Of a stretch of 51,127 nt of DNA, positions 11,282 to 19,899 are shown in pieces; position 1 is the first letter of the stretch; the number at the start of each line of letters is the position of its first letter. The DNA lies in NCBI GenBank assembly GCA_013822125.1, contig PNJY01000007.1, forward strand, positions 1 to 51,127. The letters are read 5' to 3'. The notes beneath the pieces were generated by a model. The model did no database searches. It was not told the DNA's origin and saw nothing but the letters and a program-made list of their open reading frames with translations. Made by a program: the position numbers and the translations under genes. The stretch is from Erythrobacter sp. (GTDB lineage: Bacteria; Pseudomonadota; Alphaproteobacteria; Sphingomonadales; Sphingomonadaceae).

Positions 11282-11947
11282 TTATCGACCGAGCAAACCG
11301 ACACGCAAAGCGCATATTGCCGCGCCGCGCCCGTCCATCAACGGCGTGCCGCCGCGTTTGAGCGACCGGGACGCCAGCGCGTCGAGCACGGCAAGCCCGC
11401 GCAATGCGCCCGGCAGTCTTGCCGGGCCCAGCCCTCGCTCCATGCCAAGCGCAATCAGCATGGCGCGCTCTTCCTGATTGGCGGAATGCGCGGCGGCATC
11501 GGCAAGTGCCCACCGCCGGGCGGCCTGTTCTACTTCGGCCATGCATCCCTCGCACCCAGCTGCGAGTGCTGCCGCGATGAACACCGCCGCTCTTCCCTTG
11601 GCAAACTGCCGCGCCGCTTTATCCGATAGTGGCCCCTCACCCAGCATTTGCTCCCATCCACCAAGCAACTGCTGCAGGGCTTCCTCCCGATCCGGCCAAT
11701 GCCTGTTCAAAGCATCGAGCACCGGATCGCCTGCTGGGCGCCCGCTCACCGGCTTCGACAGATTGTCGCGCCACCAGGCAAGGCGCATCTGCGCCAGCAA
11801 GGGCTCGCCCGCATACGCAACGATCCGCGCCGCTCGCCGGTCAAATGCAAATGCACCCGCCAGCATTTCCCGCGCTGTTCCCCGCATGTAGGCAAGCGTG
11901 ACGCGTTGCTCAGCAGCCAGATTTTCTTGAATTTCAAGCTTCGTCAT
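11282..11947 (-). CDS. squalene/phytoene-synthase-like protein lacking the catalytic acidic motifs (NDUFAF6-like)
   Basis: QMRLAWWRDNL is the signature helix of the squalene/phytoene synthase fold, but the DxxxD motif expected just before it is replaced by a stretch reading AARIVAYAGEP, and the second Asp-rich motif near the middle is absent. With about 220 residues it is shorter than real synthases (about 300). This matches the NDUFAF6-like branch, tied in mitochondria to complex I assembly; that role is inferred from family resemblance only. I chose the ATG at 11947 (MTKLEIQENL); the frame is open to 11998. It is upstream of the EF-hand gene on the same strand. Confidence 0.7.
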   Translation of the reverse strand: MTKLEIQENLAAEQRVTLAYMRGTAREMLAGAFAFDRRAARIVAYAGEPLLAQMRLAWWRDNLSKPVSGRPAGDPVLDALNRHWPDREEALQQLLGGWEQMLGEGPLSDKAARQFAKGRAAVFIAAALAAGCEGCMAEVEQAARRWALADAAAHSANQEERAMLIALGMERGLGPARLPGALRGLAVLDALASRSLKRGGTPLMDGRGAAICALRVGLLGR

Positions 11948-12121
11948 CGGTCTGGCCATCCGGCGCCCTGTCATTCCGCCAGAAGCGAAAACTGCCATGT
12001 GGTTAGCAAATTAAGGCCAATTCGGAAGACCCTGTTAACCAAGAGATTTGACATTCCGAATACCATCACTGGCCTATGAAGTCCCGAATGTTCTGAGATT
12101 TTCGCAGGAACGAGGGGGCCC

Positions 12122-13693
12122 ATGGGCAAGATTCGCGATTTCATGCGCAGGCTGCACCGTTCGAAGAGCGGCAATGCAACGCTGCTGCTGGCACTGGGAA
12201 CGCCGATGCTGATCGGCGGGACCGGCCTCGCGGTCGATACTGCACAATGGTATTTGTGGAAGCGTGAGTTGCAGTTCGCGGTCGACCAGGCGGCAATCGC
12301 CGCCGCGTGGGCCAAGTCGGAAGCGCCGGCCGGCACCACCTACGTTTCGCGTGGTCGCCAGGAATACGAAAACAACCTGTCGTTGGTGGCCGATTTCGAT
12401 TCCGGTCCCACAATTACGCTCGAAGATTATGATGGCGGCACGGACAATTCGGTCCAGGTCGTTGCCTCGGCCACCGGCACCCTGCCGTTCAGCTCGTTCC
12501 TGACCCGGGACAGCGCAACGGTAAGTGCGCGGGCAGTAGCCATCTTCGAACCAGGACAGGTGTTCAATCCGTGTTTGTTGGCCCTCGACCCGACCGCTGC
12601 ACAGGCTCTGTTCTTCAACGGAACGGTCAATGTAACCGCCACATGCGGCGTTGGCGCCATTTCGAACAGCAATTCAGCGGTCACCAAAGTGGGTGAATCG
12701 GGCAATATCGATGTCGGCTTCGTAATCACTGGCGGCGAGATCGTCGATGAGCACGGTCATTTCGACGAAGAGACGAAGGTGGAGAACTCGCGCGATGTCT
12801 CCGACCCTTACGAAGGGCTCACGCCGCCTGACAATCCGACGCCGCGCACGTTGAACTGTGCCCACGGGCAAGACGGCGTCTATACTGCCGACGAATCGGT
12901 CTTGATCGAAACGATCTATGCCTATTTCCAGGGCCGCAACAGGAACCAGCTCACTGCGATCTCGTGGCCAAATCCAAGGCCGACAGACACGTCTTCGTCA
13001 TTCACCGATGACAAGGAATTTGGTTCTCTGCCGGTCAATTCAATAATTACCGACGACCCTGTATTCACGGAAATTGCAGGCGGCGGCAACGACAAGATAT
13101 GGGAATCGGCAACCACCACCACGACCAAGACCTATACCGATCTCGAAGCGCCTTCGGACAGCGGTTCGGCCCTGCCCGGTACCTATGCGGATTTCCAGGT
13201 GAGTTGCGACACCGTCCTTTCCTCGGGCGTCTATGTTATCGACGGCGGCACCTTGCAGGTGAACGCCAACACTGCCTTGTCCGGCGCAGGTGTGATGTTC
13301 GTGCTCAAGAACGGCGCAAGCATCCAGATCGCCGGTTCTGCCAGAATTGCGCTATCGGCAATGAACGAAGCGCAGTTGCTGGCTGCCGGTGTTTCGCCTG
13401 ACGATATCGACCGAATGCTGGGAATGCTGATCTTCGAAGATCCGGATTCTCCCGGCTCCGACCAAAGCCAGATTACCGGCAGTTCGAGCGCGGTGTTCGA
13501 TGGAATCATCTATCTTCCCAACAGCCCCCTCAAGATCGCAGGAACCCCGAAGGGCAACAGCCAGTGCCTGGTGATTGCGACCAAGACGCTGCAATTTGCC
13601 GGCACGACCGACGTTTCCTCGCTTTGTCCGACGGGTGCCAATCCCAAGGGAGTGGTTTCGGAAACCAAGAACCGTGTGTTGCTGGTCGGATGA
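12122..13693 (+). CDS. TadG-type pilus-assembly protein
   Basis: The 523-residue protein starts with a basic tail, RSKSGNATLLLALGTPML, and a single hydrophobic helix (about residues 20-40) followed by DTAQWYLWKRELQFAVDQAA, as in TadG-like proteins where a pseudopilin-type N-terminus is anchored in the inner membrane. The rest is a Ser/Thr/Asp-rich extracytoplasmic domain that includes a long low-charge beta-rich part. GAGGGGG lies before the ATG. It begins a three-gene unit with two TadE-type genes. Its cysteines (for example NPCLLAL and ATCGVG) could form disulfides. The exact role in Tad/Flp pili is unknown; it is not next to the main tad ATPase genes here. Confidence 0.8.
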   Translation: MGKIRDFMRRLHRSKSGNATLLLALGTPMLIGGTGLAVDTAQWYLWKRELQFAVDQAAIAAAWAKSEAPAGTTYVSRGRQEYENNLSLVADFDSGPTITLEDYDGGTDNSVQVVASATGTLPFSSFLTRDSATVSARAVAIFEPGQVFNPCLLALDPTAAQALFFNGTVNVTATCGVGAISNSNSAVTKVGESGNIDVGFVITGGEIVDEHGHFDEETKVENSRDVSDPYEGLTPPDNPTPRTLNCAHGQDGVYTADESVLIETIYAYFQGRNRNQLTAISWPNPRPTDTSSSFTDDKEFGSLPVNSIITDDPVFTEIAGGGNDKIWESATTTTTKTYTDLEAPSDSGSALPGTYADFQVSCDTVLSSGVYVIDGGTLQVNANTALSGAGVMFVLKNGASIQIAGSARIALSAMNEAQLLAAGVSPDDIDRMLGMLIFEDPDSPGSDQSQITGSSSAVFDGIIYLPNSPLKIAGTPKGNSQCLVIATKTLQFAGTTDVSSLCPTGANPKGVVSETKNRVLLVG

Positions 13694-14163
13694 TGAACAT
13701 GCGGAATCTGAAACCCCTTCTGCGCAACTGTGAGGGCGCGATGGTCATCGAAACGGCCTTCGTGCTGCCCATCCTGGTCCTGCTGGGCGTGGGCGGCTTC
13801 GAGGTCAGCCAGATGGTTGCGCGCAACACCGAAATGCAGACCGCGCTTGCTGAAGCGACCGCCGTTACCCTGGCAGTCACGCCTGATACGCAGGCCGATA
13901 TCGACACGATCGAGGACATTGTCGAAAATTCGACCGGCCTGGCCGACGACCGGGTGAGCTTCGCCAAGAAGTATCGCTGCGGTGAGGACGCCGCGGTGGT
14001 GAGCGACGAGACCGAATGCGGAAGTGGCAGACTGGTATCGGAGTTCCTCGAGATCAGCGTACAGGATACCTACACTCCACTGTGGACTTCCTTCGGTATC
14101 GGGGGCGACGTGGAGATGGGTAAGACCCAGATGGTCCAGATTGGGCAGTTCGAGGCACCATGA
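13690..14163 (+). CDS. TadE-type pseudopilin-like protein (first copy)
   Basis: The 157-residue product opens with NCEGAMVIETAFVLPILVLL, the TadE signature of a processing-site-like segment, a conserved Glu and a hydrophobic helix. The remainder is a soluble domain with two Cys (YRCGED and ETECGS) that could form a disulfide. The start ATG at 13690 overlaps the TadG-type stop (ATGATG), with alternative ATGs at 13693 and 13699. The downstream gene overlaps its stop by ATGA. TadE-like minor pilins assist assembly of Flp pili in characterised systems. Confidence 0.8.
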   Translation: MMNMRNLKPLLRNCEGAMVIETAFVLPILVLLGVGGFEVSQMVARNTEMQTALAEATAVTLAVTPDTQADIDTIEDIVENSTGLADDRVSFAKKYRCGEDAAVVSDETECGSGRLVSEFLEISVQDTYTPLWTSFGIGGDVEMGKTQMVQIGQFEAP

Positions 14164-14591
14164 CAAGGCAAAGCATCCTGCGCGACGAAAGCGGCGCGAC
14201 GATCATCGAATTCGCCATTCTGGGTCCGGTTGTTCTCGGGCTGATGATCGGCGTGATTCAGATCGGGCTGGCGATGCAATCGTACAATGCGATCCGCAGC
14301 GTCACGGCTGAAACCGCACGATTTGCGCTGGTCCAGTATCAGCAGGGCAACGAGCCCACCAATGCGCAAATCCGCGCGCAGGCCCTGGGCATTGCCGATG
14401 GCCCACCCTATTTGCTTGACCCCAACGATCTGACGGTGACCGTGAACGACGCCGCCGTGCAGCGGGTCAACGGAGCCAAGGAACTGACCGTCTCAGTCGC
14501 CTATCAGACTCCGACCGTGCTGCCCTTTTTCGATTGGGTCAGCCCCATCGTCAGCCACGAGCGACCGATCTTCCTGCTCGACAATAGCTGA
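14160..14591 (+). CDS. TadE-type pseudopilin-like protein (second copy)
   Basis: At 143 residues it has ESGATIIEFAILGPVVLGLM, a canonical TadE N-terminal helix with the conserved Glu, then a soluble domain ending in RPIFLLDNS. It is the third gene of the unit and overlaps the second by four bases. The two TadE-type proteins differ strongly beyond the helix, so they are probably distinct minor pilins rather than recent duplicates. The gene runs tail-to-tail into pdhB; a 5-bp hairpin CTGAA/TTCAG (14588-14608) holds both stop codons. Confidence 0.82.
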   Translation: MTRQSILRDESGATIIEFAILGPVVLGLMIGVIQIGLAMQSYNAIRSVTAETARFALVQYQQGNEPTNAQIRAQALGIADGPPYLLDPNDLTVTVNDAAVQRVNGAKELTVSVAYQTPTVLPFFDWVSPIVSHERPIFLLDNS

Positions 14592-14604
14592 ACCTGATCG
14601 GTAT

Positions 14605-15975
14605 TCAGTCGGCGTAGCAAACCTTCCTCACGGCAGCAACGATGCGCGCCGCATCGATAAGCGCCAGCTTTTCCAGATTGGCTGCATAAGGCAGCGGCAC
14701 GTCTTCGTCGCAGACGCGCAGCACAGGGGCATCGAGATGGTCGAAGCCGTCTTCCATGCAGATCGCCATAACCTCCGATGCGATCGAGCAGGTCGGCCAG
14801 CCCTCCTCAGCGATAACGAGGCGATTGGTCTTCGCCAGGCTTTCGAGGATCGTCTGCCTGTCGAGCGGACGGAGCGTGCGAAGATCGACTACCTCGGCAT
14901 CTATACCCTGTTCGGATAGCTGCTGCGCCGCATCGAGCGCGAACCCTACGCCGATCGAATAGCTGACGATCGTCACGTCGCTGCCCTGCCTCACGATCCG
15001 CGCCTTGCCGATAGGCAGCACGTAATCGTCGAGATCGGGCACGTCGAAACTGCGGCCATAAACCAGCTCGTTTTCGAGAAAAACCACCGGATCATCGCTG
15101 CGGATCGCGGCCTTCATCAGCCCCTTGGCGTCGGCTGAATCGTAAGGCGCAATCACGATCAGGCCGGGCACATTGGCATACCATGGCCCATAGTTCTGGC
15201 TGTGCTGGGCGCCCACGCGGCTTGCCGCGCCATTGGGGCCACGGAACACGATCGGGCAGCGCATCTGACCGCCCGACATGTAGTTGGTCTTGGCTGCCGA
15301 ATTGATGATGTGGTCGATCGCCTGCATCGCGAAGTTGAATGTCATGAACTCTACGATCGGCCTCAGCCCGCCCATCGCCGCGCCGGTGCCGATCCCGGCA
15401 AAGCCATATTCGGTGATCGGCGTGTCAATCACGCGTTTGGGCCCGAATTCCTCAAGCAGGCCCTGCGTGACCTTGTAGGCGCCCTGATATTCGGCCACTT
15501 CCTCGCCCATCACGAAGACGCGCCCATCGCGGCGCATTTCCTCGGCCATGGCATCGCGCAGCGCTTCACGCACCGGGGTGCTGGTGAAGCCGGTGCCTGC
15601 TGGAATTTGCGGGTCCGATACGGGCTGCGATGTCGGCTTTGCCGTCTGCGGCGCGGGCGCCTCAACGGGTTCGGCGGCAGGTGCAACGACAGCGGGCTCA
15701 GCCGTTGGTTCGGCAGCAGCGGACACATCCTCGCCGTCGGTCGCGAGCAGGGCAATCACGGTTCCGACTTTGACGCCTTCGGCGCCTTCGGCCACCAGGA
15801 TCTTGCCCAGCGTTCCTTCGTCGATCGCTTCGAATTCCATCGTCGCCTTATCGGTCTCGATCTCGGCGATCACGTCGCCTATTCCGATTGCATCGCCTTC
15901 CTGCTTGAGCCAGCGCGCCAGCGTTCCCTCTTCCATGGTGGGCGACAGCGCTGGCATCTTCAGTTCAATGCTCAT
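14605..15975 (-). CDS. pdhB: pyruvate dehydrogenase E1 component, beta subunit, with N-terminal lipoyl domain
   Basis: Residues 1-80 are a lipoyl domain ([13 protein letters not shown]; the lipoylated lysine is K43 in ETDKATM). An Ala/Pro-rich hinge (about 90-125) leads to the E1-beta domain with [32 protein letters not shown] and [10 protein letters not shown]1-beta and E1-alpha form the thiamine-diphosphate-dependent decarboxylase that feeds acetyl-CoA to citrate synthase. A lipoyl domain fused to E1-beta is a known alphaproteobacterial feature and needs lipA. It starts three bases after the pdhA stop. No E2 or E3 gene is in view. Confidence 0.96.
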   Translation of the reverse strand: MSIELKMPALSPTMEEGTLARWLKQEGDAIGIGDVIAEIETDKATMEFEAIDEGTLGKILVAEGAEGVKVGTVIALLATDGEDVSAAAEPTAEPAVVAPAAEPVEAPAPQTAKPTSQPVSDPQIPAGTGFTSTPVREALRDAMAEEMRRDGRVFVMGEEVAEYQGAYKVTQGLLEEFGPKRVIDTPITEYGFAGIGTGAAMGGLRPIVEFMTFNFAMQAIDHIINSAAKTNYMSGGQMRCPIVFRGPNGAASRVGAQHSQNYGPWYANVPGLIVIAPYDSADAKGLMKAAIRSDDPVVFLENELVYGRSFDVPDLDDYVLPIGKARIVRQGSDVTIVSYSIGVGFALDAAQQLSEQGIDAEVVDLRTLRPLDRQTILESLAKTNRLVIAEEGWPTCSIASEVMAICMEDGFDHLDAPVLRVCDEDVPLPYAANLEKLALIDAARIVAAVRKVCYAD

Positions 15976-15978
15976 CGC

Positions 15979-17082
15979 TCAATACTCCCCCACCAGAATG
16001 TCGGTGTAGAGTTCGTCCGGATGCGGCTGGGGCGAGTTTTCGGCAAAATCGGCCGCCTGCGCCACGCGCGCGCGGATTGCCTTGTCGATCTCTTTCAGAT
16101 CGCCCTCGGTCCTTCCCTGATCGATCAGCATCTTTTTCAGTCCCTCGATCGGATCCTTGTGCTCGCGCACATCCTGGACCTCCTCGCGCGTGCGATACTT
16201 GGCCGGATCGGACATCGAATGGCCACGATAGCGGTATGTGCTGCATTCCATCAGCACCGGCCCGTTGCCTGCGCGCACATGGGCAAACGCGATTTCGGCG
16301 GCGCTGCGCACTTCCAGCACGTCCATTCCGTTGACCTTCATTCCCGGAATGCGGAACGCTGTCCCGCGACGGTAGAATTCGGTCTCCGCGCTCGACCGAC
16401 GCACCGCCGTGCCCATGGCGTACTGGTTATTTTCGACGACGAAAACGATCGGCAGCTTCCACAGCGATGCCATGTTGAAGGTTTCATAGACCTGACCCTG
16501 ATTGGCCGCGCCGTCGCCGAAATAAGCAAGGCACAGCCCGCCGTCTTCCTGGTACTTGTGCGCCAGCGCCAGCCCGCCGCCCAGCGCAACCTGCGCGCCG
16601 ACGATGCCATGGCCGCCATAGAACTTGTGCCGGGTCGAGAACATATGCATCGACCCGCCCTTGCCGTGGCTGATGCCCGCTTGCCGCCCCGTCAACTCAG
16701 CCATGATGACATCGGGATCGATTCCGTAGGCGAGCATGTGGCCATGGTCGCGATAACCGGTGATCACACTGTCACGCTCGCCATCGAGTGCGCTCTGGAG
16801 CCCGATCGCGACTGCCTCCTGCCCGATGTAGAGGTGGCAGAAGCCGCCGATCAGGCCCAATCCGTAGAGCTGCCCTGCCTTTTCCTCGAACCGGCGGATC
16901 AGCAGCATCTGCTCATAGAAAGTGAGCATTTCCTCGGCGCTGGCGGCGTAACGCGGACTCCTCTCGTGAGTCTCCTGAAGGCTGTGCAGTGCGAAATCCT
17001 GGTCTTCTGCGGCATCCGTTCGGGGCTTCGTCTTGCGCGAATTAGCTGGCTTGGCCAAATCCTCGATCCTCGTATTCTGCAC
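15979..17082 (-). CDS. pdhA: pyruvate dehydrogenase E1 component, alpha subunit
   Basis: The 367-residue protein has the thiamine-diphosphate motif from GDGAANQGQVYE to VVENN, RDHGHMLAYG, and the phosphorylation-loop-like YRYRGHSMSDP. It pairs with PdhB. The N-terminal 45 residues are basic and probably disordered. The frame begins at a GTG at 17082 preceded by CAGGGG; no better Met is available before the conserved core. It is transcribed together with pdhB. The 105-bp gap to ftsB (17083-17187) shows no gene. Confidence 0.95.
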   Translation of the reverse strand: MQNTRIEDLAKPANSRKTKPRTDAAEDQDFALHSLQETHERSPRYAASAEEMLTFYEQMLLIRRFEEKAGQLYGLGLIGGFCHLYIGQEAVAIGLQSALDGERDSVITGYRDHGHMLAYGIDPDVIMAELTGRQAGISHGKGGSMHMFSTRHKFYGGHGIVGAQVALGGGLALAHKYQEDGGLCLAYFGDGAANQGQVYETFNMASLWKLPIVFVVENNQYAMGTAVRRSSAETEFYRRGTAFRIPGMKVNGMDVLEVRSAAEIAFAHVRAGNGPVLMECSTYRYRGHSMSDPAKYRTREEVQDVREHKDPIEGLKKMLIDQGRTEGDLKEIDKAIRARVAQAADFAENSPQPHPDELYTDILVGEY

Positions 17083-17187
17083 GGCCCCTGGGGAGTTGGG
17101 TACCTCTGCCGCCTATAGGCTCAAGCGCAGCGATGACGCAACGGCAAGCAAGCTTGCTGCATACGAAATCGCATTGCCGGATATCGT

Positions 17188-17508
17188 TTATTCGGCTTCT
17201 TCGATTGTGATCACCACTTCGTCAGGGTGCACGACATTGAGGTCTTTGCGCAAAAGCTCGCCCACCAGATCGGGGTCCGCCGCTTCGGTATCAAGCAGAT
17301 CGACCCTGTTGCGAAGCTCGTCCCGCTCAGCAGCGAGCTTGGCAATCTGTGCCTTACGCTGATCAAGCTGCTTCGCCTTCTCGCTCCATGCCAGCAGCCC
17401 GGTGGGCCCGGCAATAGCCAGCCCCGCCAACAACAGGAGCCCAGCCAGCGCAAGTCCCTGGCGGATGTGCTCCCTGGCGATGGACCGAAATTGATTGCGC
17501 TGCGCCAT
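17188..17508 (-). CDS. ftsB: FtsB/DivIC-type septum formation initiator
   Basis: A small bitopic protein: cytoplasmic N-terminus, one transmembrane helix (GLALAGLLLLAGLAIAGPTGL), then a coiled coil (KAKQLDQRKAQIAKLAAERDEL cut to its core) and an acidic tail with DPDLVGELLRKDLNVVHPDE, the FtsB/DivIC pattern. Such proteins join FtsL and FtsQ in the divisome. I chose the ATG at 17508 (MAQRNQFRS), 106 residues; another ATG lies two codons upstream and the open frame extends to 17544. It precedes pdhA on the same strand, an order seen in many alphaproteobacteria, often with eno upstream, which is not the case here. Confidence 0.85.
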   Translation of the reverse strand: MAQRNQFRSIAREHIRQGLALAGLLLLAGLAIAGPTGLLAWSEKAKQLDQRKAQIAKLAAERDELRNRVDLLDTEAADPDLVGELLRKDLNVVHPDEVVITIEEAE

Positions 17509-17676
17509 GCCCATGCAAGAATCACACTTGGTGCCGGTAATCAAGCTGCAAGTGGGCGTTATCGATAAAAAGGAGGAATGGTGCGCCCGGCATGCATATG
17601 TTGGGCGCTCTTCTCATCGGGAAGTTTTGGTGACGATCGGCGCAGCGCAGGTTGTCATGGAGTGGGAATGGCCTAG

Positions 17677-17840
17677 GGTCAGGACCCATTAACCGCAAAC
17701 CGCCACCCGAAGGGCTTGGCCAGAATTGCCCAGGGCTGTGTCGCTCGCTCAGCCAATAGCACCACTATTCTCCTTCGCGCGCTCCGTGCCCTGAACATTT
17801 CTGGCTCAAGCCACGGCCATGTGCTTAATGAGGCCTGATC
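17677..17840. mobile_element. 164-bp MITE-like element with CTAG target duplication
   Basis: The left end GGTCAGGACCCATTAA (17677-17692) is matched in inverse at the right end (17825-17840 reads as GATCAGGCCTCATTAA on the other strand), 13 of 16 identical. Each end is flanked by the same tetranucleotide CTAG (17673-17676 and 17841-17844), which fits a 4-bp YTAR duplication as made by some IS5-group elements. No ORF of note lies inside. The right flank ends a few bases from the stop codon of the esterase gene. No transposase is in the window, so it would be a non-autonomous element. The preceding stretch 17545-17672 has no supported gene. Confidence 0.65.
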
Positions 17841-17847
17841 CTAGTGC

Positions 17848-19494
17848 TCACGCCCGAATGCGAGCCTTCAGCCTCAATACAATCCGAAACAGGATGGTCA
17901 TCACAAGTAAGAGCAGAACCAAGCCAGCTGCGATGACGCCATACAGATACTCGTTCACGAACCGGGCAACAGCGTAGACTCTATCGATCCGTTTCAGCCT
18001 TGCATCGTCCGCGAGCGCTGCGGCGTGAGTTTGCTGGCCAAGATCCATGACGATCGCTCGCTCTTGATCAAACATCGGCCAGTCAGGCAGCCCCGCTCCG
18101 TTGGGATCACCGGTTTTTGCGAAGTTCGTCCAATATTGCTGAACCATCGAAGCAAATGCCCGGTCTCCTGGACTCCAGGCGGCGGCGCGTGTGTCCAGAT
18201 CGCCAAAAACATAGGGCAGTTCCGCGCCGTGGGTTGGTCCAAGCTCGAAGTAGGGATGACCCGCTCGATAGGCGGCCTCCCGCGCGAAGCGGTAGAAGTA
18301 GACGCGCCCCTTTCCGCTCTTCAACGCATGCCTGGCCCACGCCCACATGCCCCATCGAAACCGCATGTCGGTATCGATGGAAACCGCTGCCTTGCGAGCA
18401 TCAGTGTCGGTTTTTCCCGGCGAGGCGCCGACTGCCCACAGCAGGAGCGATGGATAGGTACGCTGTAGAACGGCATCAAAATTGTCGACAGTGACCGATG
18501 CAGTATCCAGGAAATATGTGCCTTCACTCGCGTTCGTGCCGACGAGAAGATCGACATCATTCTGCTTGCCTGCCGCATAGGTGTCGTGCGGCGATACAGG
18601 GAGGACATATCCGTCTATGTTGAATTGAGGATTGAAGCGATATTTCAGCAACGATGCCACGGGCATTCTGCGCAAATCGGCCAACGATTTGGCTCCTGCT
18701 TTATTTGCAAATCGCGCGCCCGCCTCTGCTGCGCCCTTGGGCGTAAATAATGGGTCGAGTTCCACGGGCTCGAAAACAGCTCCGCTTTGACCGATCGCGC
18801 GACGAAACAGGCCCTTTGCCAGCGGCGATGAAACCAACATGCTGACCGAGAAGCTTCCCGAAGACTGGCCAAAAATTGTGACTCGGTCCGGATCTCCACC
18901 AAATGCGGCGATGTTCCGATTGATCCACTTCAGCGCCGCGATCTGGTCGAGCAGGCCATAGTTGCCCGATCCACCATGAGGCGACTCCCTGTTCAATTCC
19001 GGGTGAGCCAGAAACCCGAGCACACCCAGACGATAATTTATCGTGACAACGACTACGCCTCGCGCAGCCAGCTGGTCACCGGCATATTGGGGCAATGAAC
19101 CTGACCCGTTCATCAGGCCACCGCCATGGATCCAGACCATGACCGGCAGCTTGCCCGCGCCCTTGGTCGCGGGCGCCCAGACGTTGAGGGTCAGGCAATC
19201 TTCACTGGTCGGCTCCTGCGGTGCATCTGGAGGATAGCTTTCCAATTGTGGGCAGGCGAAAGAATGCGATATGGCCTTTCTCACCCCGCGCCATGACGGC
19301 GCCGGCTGCGGTGGTCGCCAGCGCAGCGGGCCGACCGGCGGGGCGGCATAAGGGATACCCTTGAAAACACGGGTTGTGCCCGATTCGAAACCCTCGATTT
19401 GCCCGCTGTCGATCGCAATCGGTTCGGCCTTGGCAGGGCCCGGCGCCAAGCCAAAAGCCAACATGAGGCAGACCAGGATCAAGCATCTGTTCAT
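17848..19494 (-). CDS. secreted type B carboxylesterase with C-terminal membrane helix
   Basis: The 548-residue protein has a signal peptide (residues 1-23, ending in AKA) and the carboxylesterase domain. The oxyanion hole is HGGG at 123-126; the nucleophile is S211 in FGQSSGS; an acidic member lies in NASEGTYF and the His in PTHGAELPYVFG. It should hydrolyse carboxylic esters outside the cytoplasm. Unusual are a hydrophobic C-terminal segment (YGVIAAGLVLLLLVMTILF) and basic end, which would anchor it in the membrane. Base composition looks lower in G+C than the neighbours. It is isolated between a MITE-like element and tRNA fragments, so horizontal gain is plausible. Substrate unknown. Confidence 0.9.
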   Translation of the reverse strand: MNRCLILVCLMLAFGLAPGPAKAEPIAIDSGQIEGFESGTTRVFKGIPYAAPPVGPLRWRPPQPAPSWRGVRKAISHSFACPQLESYPPDAPQEPTSEDCLTLNVWAPATKGAGKLPVMVWIHGGGLMNGSGSLPQYAGDQLAARGVVVVTINYRLGVLGFLAHPELNRESPHGGSGNYGLLDQIAALKWINRNIAAFGGDPDRVTIFGQSSGSFSVSMLVSSPLAKGLFRRAIGQSGAVFEPVELDPLFTPKGAAEAGARFANKAGAKSLADLRRMPVASLLKYRFNPQFNIDGYVLPVSPHDTYAAGKQNDVDLLVGTNASEGTYFLDTASVTVDNFDAVLQRTYPSLLLWAVGASPGKTDTDARKAAVSIDTDMRFRWGMWAWARHALKSGKGRVYFYRFAREAAYRAGHPYFELGPTHGAELPYVFGDLDTRAAAWSPGDRAFASMVQQYWTNFAKTGDPNGAGLPDWPMFDQERAIVMDLGQQTHAAALADDARLKRIDRVYAVARFVNEYLYGVIAAGLVLLLLVMTILFRIVLRLKARIRA

Positions 19495-19626
19495 TACCTG
19501 TCATTAGCAGGAAAAGCGGATGACGGGGGTTATCGTTGCGATGCGCAACGAGCATGGGGCGAGTCCTGCCTGCAGCAGCTGAAGTCCGGCCAGGACACTC
19601 CAAGCAGTGCCCCGCTTTGCATGAAA

Positions 19627-19698
19627 TTGGTGCGCCCGACAGGATTGTCCTTTGCTGCGCTACGGACGTCTCCGCGCTGACGCGCTCCGTCTCCGAAC
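19627..19698 (-). pseudogene. tRNA-Arg(CCU) 3'-end fragment carrying a palindromic insert (copy A)
   Basis: The 20 bases at 19627-19646 are identical to the CCA end, acceptor 3' strand and part of the T-arm of the intact tRNA. At the T-loop the match stops and a 47-base insert begins (19647-19693). The next bases, CGAAC (19694-19698), resume the tRNA sequence for five positions and then it is lost. The 5' part of the gene is missing, so this cannot make a tRNA. The rest of the interval 19495-19758 contains the hairpin GACGCC-TAC-GGCGTC (19735-19749) and no gene. Confidence 0.75.
19647..19693. repeat. palindromic insert, copy A
   Basis: This 47-base sequence and the one at 19910-19957 share their first 25 bases with one difference and then diverge into different GC-rich stems. 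Both begin with GTCC and contain GCTGCGCTACGGAC, an imperfect hairpin whose ends are TCC and GGA. Both sit in the T-loop at the same base. It resembles the short palindromic elements of alphaproteobacteria, which insert in genes and tRNAs; no copy elsewhere in the window was noticed. Confidence 0.6.
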
Positions 19699-19758
19699 AA
19701 GGTTCGATCCTGATGCTCCGGACCAAATCCGCGCGACGCCTACGGCGTCCGCCGAATT

Positions 19759-19835
19759 TGGTGCGCCCGACAGGATTCGAACCTGTGGCCCCCAGATTAG
19801 GAATCTGGTGCTCTATCCTGCTGAGCTACGGGCGC
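19759..19835 (-). tRNA. tRNA-Arg (anticodon CCU)
   Basis: The 77-base gene reads on the minus strand from GCGCCCGTAGCTCAG at 19835. The acceptor stem GCGCCCG pairs with CGGGCGC, the discriminator is A and CCA is encoded. The anticodon arm is CCAGA-TTCCTAA-TCTGG, with anticodon CCU for AGG codons. The T-arm ACAGG-TTCGAAT-CCTGT is perfect. It is the only intact copy here, lying between two broken copies. Acceptor and T-arm bases of such genes are common integration points for mobile DNA. Confidence 0.95.
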
Positions 19836-19899
19836 ACTTGCGTGCCTCTAGGGGGAGCATCGCATTCCCGCAAGGTGCTCCGGCGCAACATGTCCACGG

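Noticed and set aside
15202-17118. A 638-residue open frame on the plus strand
   Set aside because: It is antisense to pdhB and pdhA, both of which have complete motifs, and its His-rich composition is typical of such shadows.
17578-17676. A 32-residue ORF with AAGGAGG directly before its ATG
   Set aside because: The spacing from GGAGG to ATG is only two bases, the product is without family features, its stop lies in the CTAG flank of the MITE-like element, and its first bases copy the tRNA 3' end.
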